A model generated the notes under the pieces. That model worked only from the letters and a program-made list of their open reading frames with translations, ran no database searches and was not told the DNA's origin. A DNA stretch of 64,000 nt from Veillonellaceae bacterium (GTDB lineage Bacteria; Bacillota; Negativicutes; Veillonellales; Dialisteraceae). Numbering within the stretch: the first letter of the stretch is position 1; each line of letters starts with the position of its first letter. A program made the position numbers and the translations under genes. The stretch is from contig DAJPGA010000001.1 of assembly GCA_025992895.1 (NCBI GenBank), positions 1,196,501-1,260,500 on the forward strand, given 5' to 3'. Of the stretch, positions 19,529 through 28,169 are shown one piece after another.

Positions 19529-20860
19529 ATGGAAAATAAAATTATGAACACAGAGAAAACCGTATCATTCATTACTCTTGGCTGCAAGGTCAACCAGTAT
19601 GACAGTGATGCCATGAGAACCCTCTTTGTTGACGGGGGATACAGCCAGGTAGAAGACGATAAGGATGCAGATGTATATGTTATCAACACCTGCTCCGTCA
19701 CAAGCATCGGCGACAGGAAATCAAGGCAGATGGTGCGCCGTATCAGACGACAGCACCCGGATGCCGTCATTGCCGTAGCCGGATGCTATGCGCAGCTTGC
19801 ACCGGAAGTCTTTGAAAAAATGGGAGACGTCGATGTCATCGTAGGCCTTCATAACCGTTCCCACATTGTGGAATATGTGGAAGAGGCCAGAGGCGCAGGC
19901 AAGCCTTTGAATGAAGTCGTCGACATCATGAAAGTCAACACGTTTGAAAACATGTTTGTCCGTCCTGAAGGGGAAGTCAAGACCAGAGCTTTTATCAAGG
20001 TACAGGAAGGCTGTGACAATTACTGCACATTCTGCATCATTCCCTATGCAAGAGGAAGGTTGAAATCCAGAAAACAGGAAGACGCAGTCAAGGAAATCAG
20101 GAACCTGGTCGATACAGGCTACAGGGAAGTCGTCCTGACGGGAATCCACCTTGGAAACTACGGCAAGGATCTCCATGACGGCACGTCTCTTTCCAGTCTT
20201 GTATCAGAAATGGTCAAGATCCCGGACCTTCTCCGCATCCGTCTCGGTTCTATTGAATCCGTTGAACTTTCAGAAGAATTGATCGATATCATCAGGAATG
20301 AGCCGAAGGTATGCCGTCATCTTCATCTTCCTATCCAGTCCGGGTCAGACAGCGTCCTTCGCGGCATGAACCGTCATTACCGCCTGCCTGAATACAAGAG
20401 GCTCATTGCAGAACTACGTGAAAAAATTCCGGGTCTTGCGCTCACGACCGATCTCATTGTCGGTTTCCCGGGCGAGACGGAGGAACTGTTCCAGGAGACA
20501 CTGGAAACGCTGAAGGAACTTAAATTCTCCGGAATCCATGTATTCCCGTATTCCAAGAGAACCGGAACACCGGCAGCCGGATACCCGAATCAGGTTCCGA
20601 ATGAAATAAAGAAGCAGAGAGTTCACAGGGTACAGGAACTCGAAAAGGAAATTTCGCGTGAATACAGAGCCCGTTTTATGGGCAAAACTGTTTGCGTCTT
20701 GGCCGAAGAGGTCAAGGATGGATATTTTGAAGGGCTGACAGAAGAATACATCCGCGTATCAATCAGAAGCCAGGGAGTCGAAAGAGGCGGAATGTACAAC
20801 GTACTCATTGATACGATGACGGATGACGGCCTTTCAGGGGTATTAGCGAAGGAGGAGTAA
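19529..20860 (+). CDS. mtaB: tRNA threonylcarbamoyladenosine methylthiotransferase
   Basis: 443 residues. It adds a methylthio group to t6A37 in ANN-decoding tRNAs. Layout: N-terminal methylthiotransferase domain with FITLGCKVNQYDSD, the radical SAM core with EGCDNYCTFC (CX3CX2C) near residues 155-165, and the C-terminal TRAM domain. The motif GCKVNQ and the length favour MtaB over MiaB. The first ATG at 19529 has no ribosome site and lies seven bases after a TATAAT, so a leaderless message is possible; the alternative ATG at 19544 has no ribosome site either. A HIT gene follows after one base. Confidence 0.92.
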   Translation: MENKIMNTEKTVSFITLGCKVNQYDSDAMRTLFVDGGYSQVEDDKDADVYVINTCSVTSIGDRKSRQMVRRIRRQHPDAVIAVAGCYAQLAPEVFEKMGDVDVIVGLHNRSHIVEYVEEARGAGKPLNEVVDIMKVNTFENMFVRPEGEVKTRAFIKVQEGCDNYCTFCIIPYARGRLKSRKQEDAVKEIRNLVDTGYREVVLTGIHLGNYGKDLHDGTSLSSLVSEMVKIPDLLRIRLGSIESVELSEELIDIIRNEPKVCRHLHLPIQSGSDSVLRGMNRHYRLPEYKRLIAELREKIPGLALTTDLIVGFPGETEELFQETLETLKELKFSGIHVFPYSKRTGTPAAGYPNQVPNEIKKQRVHRVQELEKEISREYRARFMGKTVCVLAEEVKDGYFEGLTEEYIRVSIRSQGVERGGMYNVLIDTMTDDGLSGVLAKEE

Positions 20861-20861
20861 A

Positions 20862-21218
20862 ATGGCTGACTGTATTTTCTGTAAAATTGCTGCCGGAGAA
20901 ATTCCGAGCACAAAAGTGTATGAGGATGACCACTGGTTCGCATTCAGGGATATTGAACCCTGCGCACCTGTTCATATTCTGGTGATCCCCAAGAAGCATG
21001 TGGATAATATTCTTGCATTTGATGAAGAATACAATAAAAACTTTGCTGACTTTTTCCTTGTCATCAAAAAGATTGCCGAAGCAGAAGGACTGAAGGAAAA
21101 CGGCTTCCGCCTTGTCATCAATACCGGTGAAAAGGCAGGCCAGTCCGTATTCCATTTCCACGCGCACATTATCGGTGGCAGAGAAATGGGATGGCCTCCA
21201 TTCCCGGCAAATGATTGA
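20862..21218 (+). CDS. HIT-family nucleotide-binding protein
   Basis: 118 residues with the zinc-like start CIFCKI and the histidine triad HFHAHI (His98, His100, His102), as in HinT-type purine nucleoside phosphoramidases. The physiological substrate is unknown in most bacteria. It begins one base after the mtaB stop, with the ribosome site GGAGG inside mtaB, so it depends on the same transcript. Confidence 0.93.
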   Translation: MADCIFCKIAAGEIPSTKVYEDDHWFAFRDIEPCAPVHILVIPKKHVDNILAFDEEYNKNFADFFLVIKKIAEAEGLKENGFRLVINTGEKAGQSVFHFHAHIIGGREMGWPPFPAND

Positions 21219-21266
21219 TTTCCTGCAGTAAATGAAACGCGCGATTGATAAATTAGAAAATAGGAA

Positions 21267-21295
21267 TTGACATATAGTGGGTTCTAATTTATAAT
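21267..21295 (+). promoter_or_regulatory. Consensus promoter for rpsU
   Basis: TTGACA (21267-21272), 17-base spacer, TATAAT (21290-21295). This is a full match to the consensus, fitting a ribosomal protein gene. Confidence 0.9.
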
Positions 21296-21347
21296 TTATA
21301 AGTGTGCAATAGCACCCCATCAGTCTTATTGGGAGGGAGGGATATAG

Positions 21348-21524
21348 ATGTCTGAAATCAAAGTTCAAAAGGGCGAATCTCTTGATAGTGCTCTTCGCAG
21401 ATTTAAACGTTCCTGCCAAAAAGCCGGGGTTCTTTCTGAAGTAAGAAAACGTGAACATTATGAAAAGCCCAGCGTTAGACGTAAACTGAAATCTGAAGCA
21501 GCAAGAAAACGTAAGTTTAAATAA
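21348..21524 (+). CDS. rpsU: 30S ribosomal protein S21
   Basis: 58 residues, highly basic, ending in the ARKRKFK stretch typical of S21. The middle reads [28 protein letters not shown], in the family pattern. The ribosome site GGGAGGGAGG lies nine bases before the ATG. S21 sits at the 30S platform and helps messenger binding. yqeY follows after 21 bases, a common Firmicute pair. Confidence 0.97.
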   Translation: MSEIKVQKGESLDSALRRFKRSCQKAGVLSEVRKREHYEKPSVRRKLKSEAARKRKFK

Positions 21525-21545
21525 CAGGTTGCAAGGTGATACGTT

Positions 21546-21995
21546 TTGTCAATTAAGGAACAGCTGATGGCCGACATGAAAACGGCCATGAAAGCAAAAG
21601 AAGAAGGAAAGCTTGCTCTGAATACGATCCGTATGGCTCGTGCCCATATCAGACAGGCTGAGATCGATGACGGACACGCTGACTTCAATGATGATCAGGT
21701 TCTTGCTGTTCTCCGGAAAGAAGTCAAACAGAGAAAGGAAACTCTCGCTGAAATTGACGGATCCGGAAGAGAAGACCTGGTTGAGCAGACCAAAGCTGAG
21801 ATTGCTGTACTGGAGAAATATCTGCCGGCGGAAATGCCTGAAGCAGAAATTGAATCCGTAGTAAAGGCAGTCGTAGATGCGATGGATCCAGAGCAGAGAA
21901 GCATGGGCCTTGTGATGAAGGCCGTCATGGCAAAGCTTAAAGGCAAGGCGGACGGTAAGGTAATTAACCAGATCGTGCGCAAGATTCTTGCTTGA
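21546..21995 (+). CDS. yqeY: GatB/YqeY-domain protein
   Basis: 149 residues, all-helical YqeY family, related to the C-terminal tail of GatB that contacts tRNA. Typical parts are the first helix SIKEQLMADMKTAMKAK, then LNTIRMARAHI, KYLPAEMPEAEIE and GKADGKVINQIVRKIL at the end. The start codon is TTG with AAGGTGA upstream. Cotranscribed with rpsU. The biochemical role is not settled. Confidence 0.93.
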   Translation: MSIKEQLMADMKTAMKAKEEGKLALNTIRMARAHIRQAEIDDGHADFNDDQVLAVLRKEVKQRKETLAEIDGSGREDLVEQTKAEIAVLEKYLPAEMPEAEIESVVKAVVDAMDPEQRSMGLVMKAVMAKLKGKADGKVINQIVRKILA

Positions 21996-22001
21996 CTGTG
22001 C

Positions 22002-22031
22002 TTGACAGAAGCAGGATGCGTGGTGTATCCT
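22002..22031 (+). promoter_or_regulatory. Possible promoter for the first glutamine synthetase
   Basis: TTGACA (22002-22007), 18-base spacer, TATCCT (22026-22031). The terminator-like hairpin at 22062 lies just downstream, which would allow attenuation. Confidence 0.4.
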
Positions 22032-22061
22032 TAGAACATAAGTTAATATGCTGCGTCAAAG

Positions 22062-22095
22062 GAGACTCATTCCGAAAGGGATGAGTCTCTTTATT
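22062..22095 (+). terminator. Terminator between yqeY and the first glutamine synthetase
   Basis: GAGACTCATTCC/GGGATGAGTCTC stem with a GAAA loop, followed by a T-rich run broken by single A residues. Confidence 0.85.
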
Positions 22096-22159
22096 TTATT
22101 TTTATCAAGGCGCAGTCTGGGAAAACAAAAATGGTGGATAGTCTTTCAGGAGGGCTAAG

Positions 22160-24055
22160 ATGAACAAAGAATTGCTGTACTGCATCCCCGCTGGTCAATA
22201 TGGAAAAGAAGGGGTTCTGTCTCTGTTAACACAGCATCCGGAAATCAGATTCGTATCTCTGGTAGGAATCGATCTGGCAGGCAACGATACCGATGAGAAA
22301 ATTCCGATTGAAATTTTTATGAAAGATTATGAGGACTTCTTCGCAGGAAAAGCTGTGCAGACCGATGGATCTTCCGTTGTATTCATGAACATTGCAACAC
22401 TCAATGATGCCAGAGTCGACATGGTAGCTGACAGCACCGTCAACTGGTACGTAGATTACAATGATGAAAATATTTCCGATGAAAACGGCCGCCCGGTCGG
22501 AACGCTGCGTATTCCATGCTTCCTGATCCATAACGGCAAGTTCATTGATTCCAGATCCGTATTGAAGAAATCCTGTGAATATGTATCTGAAAAGCTCAAG
22601 AAGCTTCTTTCCGATGCACAGGTTAAGGGAATGGAAAACTTCCCGTTCTCTGAAATTCAGGATATCGTATTTACAACCGGCACTGAACTTGAATTCTGGG
22701 TAAAGACGCCGAGCGAAAAAGAAACCGTTCAGCACCTTTCCATTTCTCAGAGACTGCAGGAACAGTATTGGCAGCGTATGCGCGGCAATGTCCGTACCGC
22801 TATGGAACAGGCCATTGAAGAACTGGATGCCCGCGGAATGCGTGTTGAAATGGGTCATAAGGAAGTCGGAGGCATCAAGCCGAAAATCGATGATGACGGT
22901 CACATTTTCGACGTATGCGAACAGCTTGAACTTGACTGGCTCTTCTCGACAAACCCGCTGCAGGCTGCAGATAACGAACTGGAAGCCCGCATCGTCATCC
23001 GTGAAGTATTCCGCAGAAACGGCCTTGACGTTTCCTTCCGTGCAAAGCCGATCATCGGTGTAGCAGGAAGCGGCGAACATACCCATGTAGGTATCGCAGC
23101 TCTTCTTAAGAACGGAAAGACCATCAACCTTCTTGCTCCGGAAGATATGAGCGCTGACTTCCTTTCTACCGTCGGCTATGGCTTCATCATGGGCATTCTC
23201 AACAACTATGAAGCAACCAATCCGTTTGTTTCTTCAACAACAGATGCGTTCAACAGACTGAAACCAGGCTTTGAAGCGCCGGTCTGCATCGTTACGTCCC
23301 TCGGACATTCTCCGGAAGTTCCGTCCAGAAACAGATCCATCCTGATGGGCCTGATTCGTGATACCGAAAACCCGAAGGCAACACGCTTCGAACTTCGTGC
23401 CCCGAACCCGTTCACCAATACATACATGGCTGTTTCCTGCCTTTACATGACAGCTCTCGACGGCATTGAATATGCAGTGAACTCCGGAAAAGGCCCGGAT
23501 GAACTCCTGGCTGAACTTTCCAAGACAGCAGGAGAGGATGCTGATTACCTTTCCAAGGACAGAGAATATCGCTGTGAAAAGAACGTATTCGAAGATTACG
23601 ATCAGGAACAGAGAGATGCTGTATTTGGCAAACCGCCGGCTACCGTCTGGGAAAATGTCCGCATCATGAGAGCAAATCCTGATAAAGTAGCATCCATTAC
23701 AAGAGATGATGTCATTTCCAAGGATATTGTTGAATCCTTCATCGCTTCCATCCTTTACCGCTGGAAGAATGAACTGATCGATCGTATCATTCCTGGAACG
23801 GAAGCTGCCGTCAAAGGTTACAAGAAACTTGATAACGATGACAAACTTGACGAGAAGAGATGGAAAGCCATCAAAGCTGCCCGCATCGAACTTGCCAAGG
23901 ATACTGAAGAAGAAAAGTGCATCTGCACCCGCCTGAAGGAAGCCCTTGAAGATGGAGATTATGATACTGCATCTGATCTCCAGATCGAAATGGCTAAAAA
24001 GTCACAGGCACTTGAAAAAGAATACCGTATTTACGCGTTGAATATTCTGGACTAA
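22160..24055 (+). CDS. Glutamine synthetase, long divergent GlnA-type (copy 1)
   Basis: 631 residues, longer than the usual 440-470 of GSI and shorter than the roughly 700 of GSIII. GS hallmarks are visible: RVDMVAD in the N-terminal beta-grasp part, the metal-binding Glu in GTELEFWVKTP (about 175-185), EMGHKEVGGIKPK, VAGSGEHTHVG (ammonia/glutamate site), RLKPGFEAPV, SRNRS with the catalytic Arg, and RFELRAPNPFTN. A charged helical tail of about 130 residues follows. Ribosome site GGAGGG lies before the ATG. A paralogue of equal length follows. Glutamate-ammonia ligation is the likely activity; the subclass is uncertain. Confidence 0.85.
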   Translation: MNKELLYCIPAGQYGKEGVLSLLTQHPEIRFVSLVGIDLAGNDTDEKIPIEIFMKDYEDFFAGKAVQTDGSSVVFMNIATLNDARVDMVADSTVNWYVDYNDENISDENGRPVGTLRIPCFLIHNGKFIDSRSVLKKSCEYVSEKLKKLLSDAQVKGMENFPFSEIQDIVFTTGTELEFWVKTPSEKETVQHLSISQRLQEQYWQRMRGNVRTAMEQAIEELDARGMRVEMGHKEVGGIKPKIDDDGHIFDVCEQLELDWLFSTNPLQAADNELEARIVIREVFRRNGLDVSFRAKPIIGVAGSGEHTHVGIAALLKNGKTINLLAPEDMSADFLSTVGYGFIMGILNNYEATNPFVSSTTDAFNRLKPGFEAPVCIVTSLGHSPEVPSRNRSILMGLIRDTENPKATRFELRAPNPFTNTYMAVSCLYMTALDGIEYAVNSGKGPDELLAELSKTAGEDADYLSKDREYRCEKNVFEDYDQEQRDAVFGKPPATVWENVRIMRANPDKVASITRDDVISKDIVESFIASILYRWKNELIDRIIPGTEAAVKGYKKLDNDDKLDEKRWKAIKAARIELAKDTEEEKCICTRLKEALEDGDYDTASDLQIEMAKKSQALEKEYRIYALNILD

Positions 24056-24087
24056 GGAATTCACCCCAGTAAATATACAATCAGGCC

Positions 24088-24132
24088 AAGGATGACCCAT
24101 TCCATTACTAAGGATGGGTCATCCTTCTTTTT
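24088..24132 (+). terminator. Terminator between the two glutamine synthetases
   Basis: A 16-bp stem beginning AAGGATGACCCATTCC, then CTTTTT. The two copies are thus probably separate transcripts. Confidence 0.9.
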
Positions 24133-24245
24133 ATATAAAGAACAGATAAAGAAGGGGATACTGTATCAGAAGTGAAATCCGGAATTTCAATCAAAGTTGA
24201 AATGTATCAAGTGGAATAAATTTTATTGATCTGGAGGAAAAAATT

Positions 24246-26141
24246 ATGAACAAGGAATTACTGTATTACATCCCGTCTGGCGAATTTGGCAAGGAAGGCG
24301 TGCTTTCTCTTTTAAGGACACATCCTGAAATCCGCTTTGTTTCCCTTGTCGGTATCGATCTTGCCGGCAATGACACCGATGAAAAGATTCCGATTGAGAT
24401 TTTCATGAAAGACTACGATGATTTCTTTGAAGGCAAGGCCGTGCAGACCGATGGCTCTTCTGTTGTCCTGATGGACATTGCGACACTGAATGATGCAAGG
24501 GTGGATATGGTCGCTGATGCAGGCGTAAACTGGTATGTCGATTACAATGAAGAAAATCTGTATACGAACGGACGCCCGGTTGGAACGCTCCGCATTCCGT
24601 GCTTCCTTCTGCATAATGGCAAATTCATTGATTCCCGTTCCATTTTGAGGGACTCCTGCAAGTATGTCGCTTCTGAGCTGAAGAAGCTTCTTGCTTCCGG
24701 TAAAAACGTCAGGGGCATGGAAGATATTCCTTTTGCCGATATTGATGATATCGGTTTCACCATTGGCACTGAACTTGAATTCTGGGTCAAGACACCAAGC
24801 GAAAATGAAACGATCCAGCACCTTTCCATTTCCCAGAGACTCCAGGAACAGTACTGGCAGCGCATGAGAGGCAATGTACGCACTGCCATGGAAGAAACCA
24901 TTGAAGAACTCGATGCACGCGGCATGCATGTGGAAATGGGCCATAAGGAAGTCGGCGGCATAAAGCCGAAAGTCGATGATTCCGGCAAGACGACCGATGT
25001 CTGTGAACAGCTTGAACTCGACTGGCTATTCTCTTCCAGCCCGCTGCAGGCTGCGGATAATGAACTGGAAGCAAGAATTGTTGTCCGTGAAGTGTTCCGC
25101 AAGCACGGCCTTGACGTTTCCTTCAAAGCAAAGCCGATCATCGGGGTTGCCGGAAGCGGTGAACATACCCATGTCGGAATCTGCGCCAAATTGAAGAACG
25201 GGAAGACAATCAATCTTCTGGCACCGTCCGATATGAAGGCAGATTTCCTTTCTACCATCGGCTATGGATTCATCATGGGAATCCTTAAGAACTATGAAGC
25301 AACGAATCCGTTCGTTTCTTCTACAACGGATGCCTTCAACCGCCTGAAACCAGGTTTTGAAGCACCGGTCTGCATTGTTACATCCCTTGGACATGCGCCG
25401 GAGGTTCCTTCCAGAAACAGAACCATCCTGATCGGCCTTGTCAGGGATATCGATAATCCGAAGGCTACACGTTTTGAACTCCGTGCACCGAATCCGTTTA
25501 CGAACACATACCTGGCAGCATCCTGCCTCTTCCTGACCTCTCTTGACGGTATTCTCTACGCAGTGCATTCCGGAAAGACGCCGGCTGAGCTCTTGGCCGA
25601 ACTGTCCAAGAAGCCTGGCGATGATGCAGATTACCTTGAAAAGGGAAGAGCATACCGCTGCGAAGAAAACGTATTTGAGGACTTCACGCAGAAAGAAAGG
25701 GATGCAGCATTTGGCAAACCGCCGGCTACTGTCTGGGAAAATGTAAAGACCATGAGAGCCAATGCCGGCAAGGCCGCTGTCATCACTGCAGGCGGCAGCC
25801 TCAACAAGACAATTGTCGATTCCTTCCTGGCATCCATCGTATACCGCTGGAAGAATGAACTGATCGACAGGATCATCCCGACCACTGAAATGCTCGTCAA
25901 GGGTTTCAAAAAACTGCAGAGCGAGGATGACCTGGATGAAGAACGCTGGGATGATATCAGCGAAAAACGTTTTGCCTTGATCAAGGACACCAAGAGCGGA
26001 AAGTGCCTCTGCACGCTTCTCAAGGAAGCACTTGAAGCAGGGGATTATGATACAGCTTCCGACCTCCAGATTGAAATTTCCAGGAAGGGTGAAGCTCTCG
26101 AAAAAGAGTACTATGAATACGCTCTGAATATTGTTGGATGA
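24246..26141 (+). CDS. Glutamine synthetase, long divergent GlnA-type (copy 2)
   Basis: Also 631 residues and nearly collinear with copy 1, sharing all the motifs named there (GTELEFWVKTP, EVGGIKPK, VAGSGEHTHVG, SRNRT, RFELRAPNPFTN). Differences cluster in residues about 100-170, in the stretch after KKLL and in the last 130 residues; for example copy 2 reads FEDFTQKERDAAFGKPPATV where copy 1 has FEDYDQEQRDAVFGKPPATV. Ribosome site GGAGG lies eight bases upstream. Each copy has its own terminator. This suggests an old tandem duplication with both genes kept under selection. I see no broken motif in either copy. Confidence 0.85.
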   Translation: MNKELLYYIPSGEFGKEGVLSLLRTHPEIRFVSLVGIDLAGNDTDEKIPIEIFMKDYDDFFEGKAVQTDGSSVVLMDIATLNDARVDMVADAGVNWYVDYNEENLYTNGRPVGTLRIPCFLLHNGKFIDSRSILRDSCKYVASELKKLLASGKNVRGMEDIPFADIDDIGFTIGTELEFWVKTPSENETIQHLSISQRLQEQYWQRMRGNVRTAMEETIEELDARGMHVEMGHKEVGGIKPKVDDSGKTTDVCEQLELDWLFSSSPLQAADNELEARIVVREVFRKHGLDVSFKAKPIIGVAGSGEHTHVGICAKLKNGKTINLLAPSDMKADFLSTIGYGFIMGILKNYEATNPFVSSTTDAFNRLKPGFEAPVCIVTSLGHAPEVPSRNRTILIGLVRDIDNPKATRFELRAPNPFTNTYLAASCLFLTSLDGILYAVHSGKTPAELLAELSKKPGDDADYLEKGRAYRCEENVFEDFTQKERDAAFGKPPATVWENVKTMRANAGKAAVITAGGSLNKTIVDSFLASIVYRWKNELIDRIIPTTEMLVKGFKKLQSEDDLDEERWDDISEKRFALIKDTKSGKCLCTLLKEALEAGDYDTASDLQIEISRKGEALEKEYYEYALNIVG

Positions 26142-26160
26142 TCTCTGCATTATCCAAAAT

Positions 26161-26190
26161 AAAAAACCCGTGCTAATGCACGGGTTTTTT
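26161..26190. terminator. Bidirectional terminator, glutamine synthetase 2 / tRNA-Thr
   Basis: AAAAAACCCGTGC-TAAT-GCACGGGTTTTTT, a perfect inverted repeat with T runs on both strands. Confidence 0.92.
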
Positions 26191-26212
26191 ATTTTTGGAA
26201 TGGGGGGGAAGC

Positions 26213-26243
26213 AAAAAGCCAAAACCATCAAGGTTTCGGCTTT
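26213..26243 (-). terminator. Terminator for tRNA-Thr (minus strand)
   Basis: AAAGCCGAAACC/GGTTTTGGCTTT stem read on the minus strand, ending in TTTTT; it lies just 3' of tRNA-Thr. Confidence 0.7.
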
Positions 26244-26249
26244 GTTTCA

Positions 26250-26325
26250 TGGAGCCGGCAACAAGATTTGAACTTGCGACCTACGCATTACGAATGCGCC
26301 GCTCTACCAGCTGAGCTATACCGGC
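26250..26325 (-). tRNA. tRNA-Thr (anticodon CGU)
   Basis: Read on the minus strand: acceptor GCCGGTA/TGCCGGC, discriminator T, encoded CCA, anticodon stem GCGCA/TGCGT around loop TTCGTAA, T loop TTCAAAT. It decodes ACG. Confidence 0.95.
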
Positions 26326-26346
26326 ATCAATAATTGAACAAATATA

Positions 26347-26375
26347 ATTTTACAGATAAAGCGCATATTTGTCAA
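26347..26375 (-). promoter_or_regulatory. Promoter for tRNA-Thr
   Basis: On the minus strand, TTGACA (26370-26375), 17-base spacer, TAAAAT (26347-26352). Confidence 0.7.
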
Positions 26376-26417
26376 TATGTAAAAGGTTTCAATTGAAACA
26401 GTAAAGAAGGAAATAAA

Positions 26418-26444
26418 AAAGCCGCTGAAACTCAGCGGTTTTTG
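26418..26444. terminator. Terminator between tRNA-Gly and tRNA-Thr
   Basis: AAAAAGCCGCTGA-AAC-TCAGCGGTTTTT inverted repeat; on the minus strand it follows tRNA-Gly by a few bases. Confidence 0.85.
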
Positions 26445-26447
26445 TCG

Positions 26448-26521
26448 TGGAGCGGGTGAAGGGAATCGAACCCTCGTAACCAGCTTGGAAGGCTGGCGCT
26501 CTACCATTGAGCTACACCCGC
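26448..26521 (-). tRNA. tRNA-Gly (anticodon UCC)
   Basis: Minus strand: acceptor GCGGGTG/CACCCGC, encoded CCA, anticodon stem CCAGC/GCTGG around loop CTTCCAA, T loop TTCGATT. Confidence 0.95.
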
Positions 26522-26522
26522 A

Positions 26523-26599
26523 TGGTCGGAGCAGCAGGATTTGAACCTGCGACCCCTTGGTCCCGAACCAAGTGCGCTACCAAACTGCGCTATGCCCCG
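26523..26599 (-). tRNA. tRNA-Pro (anticodon CGG)
   Basis: Minus strand: acceptor CGGGGCA/TGCTCCG with one wobble pair, encoded CCA, anticodon stem CTTGG/CCAAG around loop TTCGGGA. Only one base separates it from tRNA-Gly, so the two are processed from one transcript. Confidence 0.95.
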
Positions 26600-26611
26600 T
26601 CAACGTTGATT

Positions 26612-26640
26612 ATTGTAACAGATGAAGTTATGTATGTCAA
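26612..26640 (-). promoter_or_regulatory. Promoter for tRNA-Pro/tRNA-Gly
   Basis: Minus strand TTGACA (26635-26640), 17-base spacer, TACAAT (26612-26617). Confidence 0.8.
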
Positions 26641-26701
26641 TGGATTTTTTAGAAAATAAAATAGTTTTTTACAAAGTCTTTTCCTTAGGCCCGGACGGCT
26701 G

Positions 26702-26710
26702 TGATAATAT
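26702..26710 (+). promoter_or_regulatory. Extended -10 before the unknown 440-residue gene
   Basis: TGATAATAT; the predicted start site leaves a leader that barely contains the ribosome site AAAGGAGG. Confidence 0.45.
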
Positions 26711-26730
26711 AGGGAAAGGAGGATATCCAT

Positions 26731-28053
26731 ATGGAAGAGTATACAGAAAAACAAGTGCTGGAGCAAGTGGAGAAGGATCTTTCAGGCGGGGTCTTTTCTA
26801 CTGAAAGCATATATATGAGGAAAGACCTTCTTGCGAAGGATACGGGACGCTCACTGGAGGACATAACAGCATCCTGTCTTCTTGCCCATAGCGAAATCCT
26901 GAAAAACAGCAGTTTTCTTACCTTACCGGAGACCTGCACGGCTGAAAGCCAAAGCGCTTCAGGCGGAACAAACAGGAATGTAGACCAGATCATCAGGCAG
27001 GGATACTTCTATCATAAGCATGTCATTGGGAGGAAAATTACGATTTCCTTCCCGGAAGAGAGGAAGGAGACCTTTGCTTTTGCCGCAGAGGATGATGATG
27101 GGAAGATGGCATCGCTTTTTTACATGATGCCCGCATCCGGCAAAGAGGGAATGCTTGCCGAAATTCTTAAGGTGCATGCGATGCTTTCGGTGGTAAGGAA
27201 AAGAGGCGCGCATGAGCTTATTCCGGAAATTCCATCTGATGCAGGCATCTCGGCGGTCATTCTGCTTCACGCAGGAGCTGGAGATACTTCCAGGGAGTGC
27301 CGCATGCTGGCCATAAAACTTGGCATATCCATTCTCCGCCTGTATCATGGCATTTATGCAGTTCCTATAAGCTCATCCCTTGCAATCGAAGGACAGTATA
27401 CAAGGGACGGCCTCCTCTCAATGATCGAAAGGGACAGCAATGAGCCATGGTCACTCTTCCAAAGGGAATATATCAATCATGGGGGCGTTACAACGGATAC
27501 GGGAGAGCCCTGCGTGAAGGTTCTATCTGAATGGCTCCTTGAAAGAAGGGAAATCTGGCTTAATGTGCCGCAGGGGCGGTATCGTCTTCTTGAAGGCAGC
27601 AGGATGGAGTATGAATCAAAAAGCAATGTTCTGCAGATGATCAGGCGGCAAAAGATCCTTCCTCCTTTTGGTGAAGTGCTTCCTTCAGGCATCGTATTTC
27701 TGGGAACAAGGGCGCAGCAGGTGGGCCGCCCGTCTCTTCTTCTTGAAACGAAGCTGAATTCACCCAAGGGAAGCTGCCATCTGATCCGTGCACTGGAGAC
27801 GGCAGATCCCTCTGATATGCTTCTCAGGTGCGTATTAAGGGCTTTTACGCATATTTTATCTGTGGATACAGGAAAACTTGCCAGAGACCTCCATCTCGAA
27901 GGCAGTGCAGTATTTGAAGCAAAAATCCTGGTACCAAAGGGAAGCTCTCAGGAAGACCTCTTCCTCCGTGATCTCCCTTATGTGGAGCAGCTGATGAATG
28001 ATATGGGCGTCGGCCTTGCGTTTCTCGAGGAAGGGTATCAGGCCGTGCTTTAA
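26731..28053 (+). CDS. Unrecognised cytoplasmic protein, 440 residues
   Basis: No family recognised. There is no signal peptide and no convincing membrane helix. The first 70 residues are helical and acidic (EEYTEKQVLEQVEKDL), and a low-complexity Ser/Thr stretch follows at about 68-85. The rest alternates strands and helices, with segments such as ITISFPEERKETFAFAAED, LGISILRLYHGIYAVPISS, GIVFLGTRAQQVGRPSLLLE and a Gly/Val-rich end. AAAGGAGG precedes the ATG and codon use resembles neighbours, so it is a real gene. It stands alone, between the divergent tRNA cluster and another unknown gene that has its own promoter. Confidence 0.75.
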   Translation: MEEYTEKQVLEQVEKDLSGGVFSTESIYMRKDLLAKDTGRSLEDITASCLLAHSEILKNSSFLTLPETCTAESQSASGGTNRNVDQIIRQGYFYHKHVIGRKITISFPEERKETFAFAAEDDDGKMASLFYMMPASGKEGMLAEILKVHAMLSVVRKRGAHELIPEIPSDAGISAVILLHAGAGDTSRECRMLAIKLGISILRLYHGIYAVPISSSLAIEGQYTRDGLLSMIERDSNEPWSLFQREYINHGGVTTDTGEPCVKVLSEWLLERREIWLNVPQGRYRLLEGSRMEYESKSNVLQMIRRQKILPPFGEVLPSGIVFLGTRAQQVGRPSLLLETKLNSPKGSCHLIRALETADPSDMLLRCVLRAFTHILSVDTGKLARDLHLEGSAVFEAKILVPKGSSQEDLFLRDLPYVEQLMNDMGVGLAFLEEGYQAVL

Positions 28054-28070
28054 TAAATTGGATGAAACTT

Positions 28071-28099
28071 TTGCCATAGCGTAAAAAATCATCTATAAT
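28071..28099 (+). promoter_or_regulatory. Promoter for the acidic 229-residue protein
   Basis: TTGCCA, 17-base spacer, TATAAT (28094-28099). Confidence 0.75.
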
Positions 28100-28169
28100 A
28101 AAGAGCAATAATCAAGGCGGAATTCCGGAAGCGGTTATCCGGCATAGAGTATAAGGAGATACAATATTC

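Noticed and set aside
25026..26231. Long minus-strand reading frame of about 400 codons opposite the second glutamine synthetase
   Set aside because: It lies fully opposite a motif-rich gene, has no ribosome site and no recognisable protein features; it is a shadow of codon bias.
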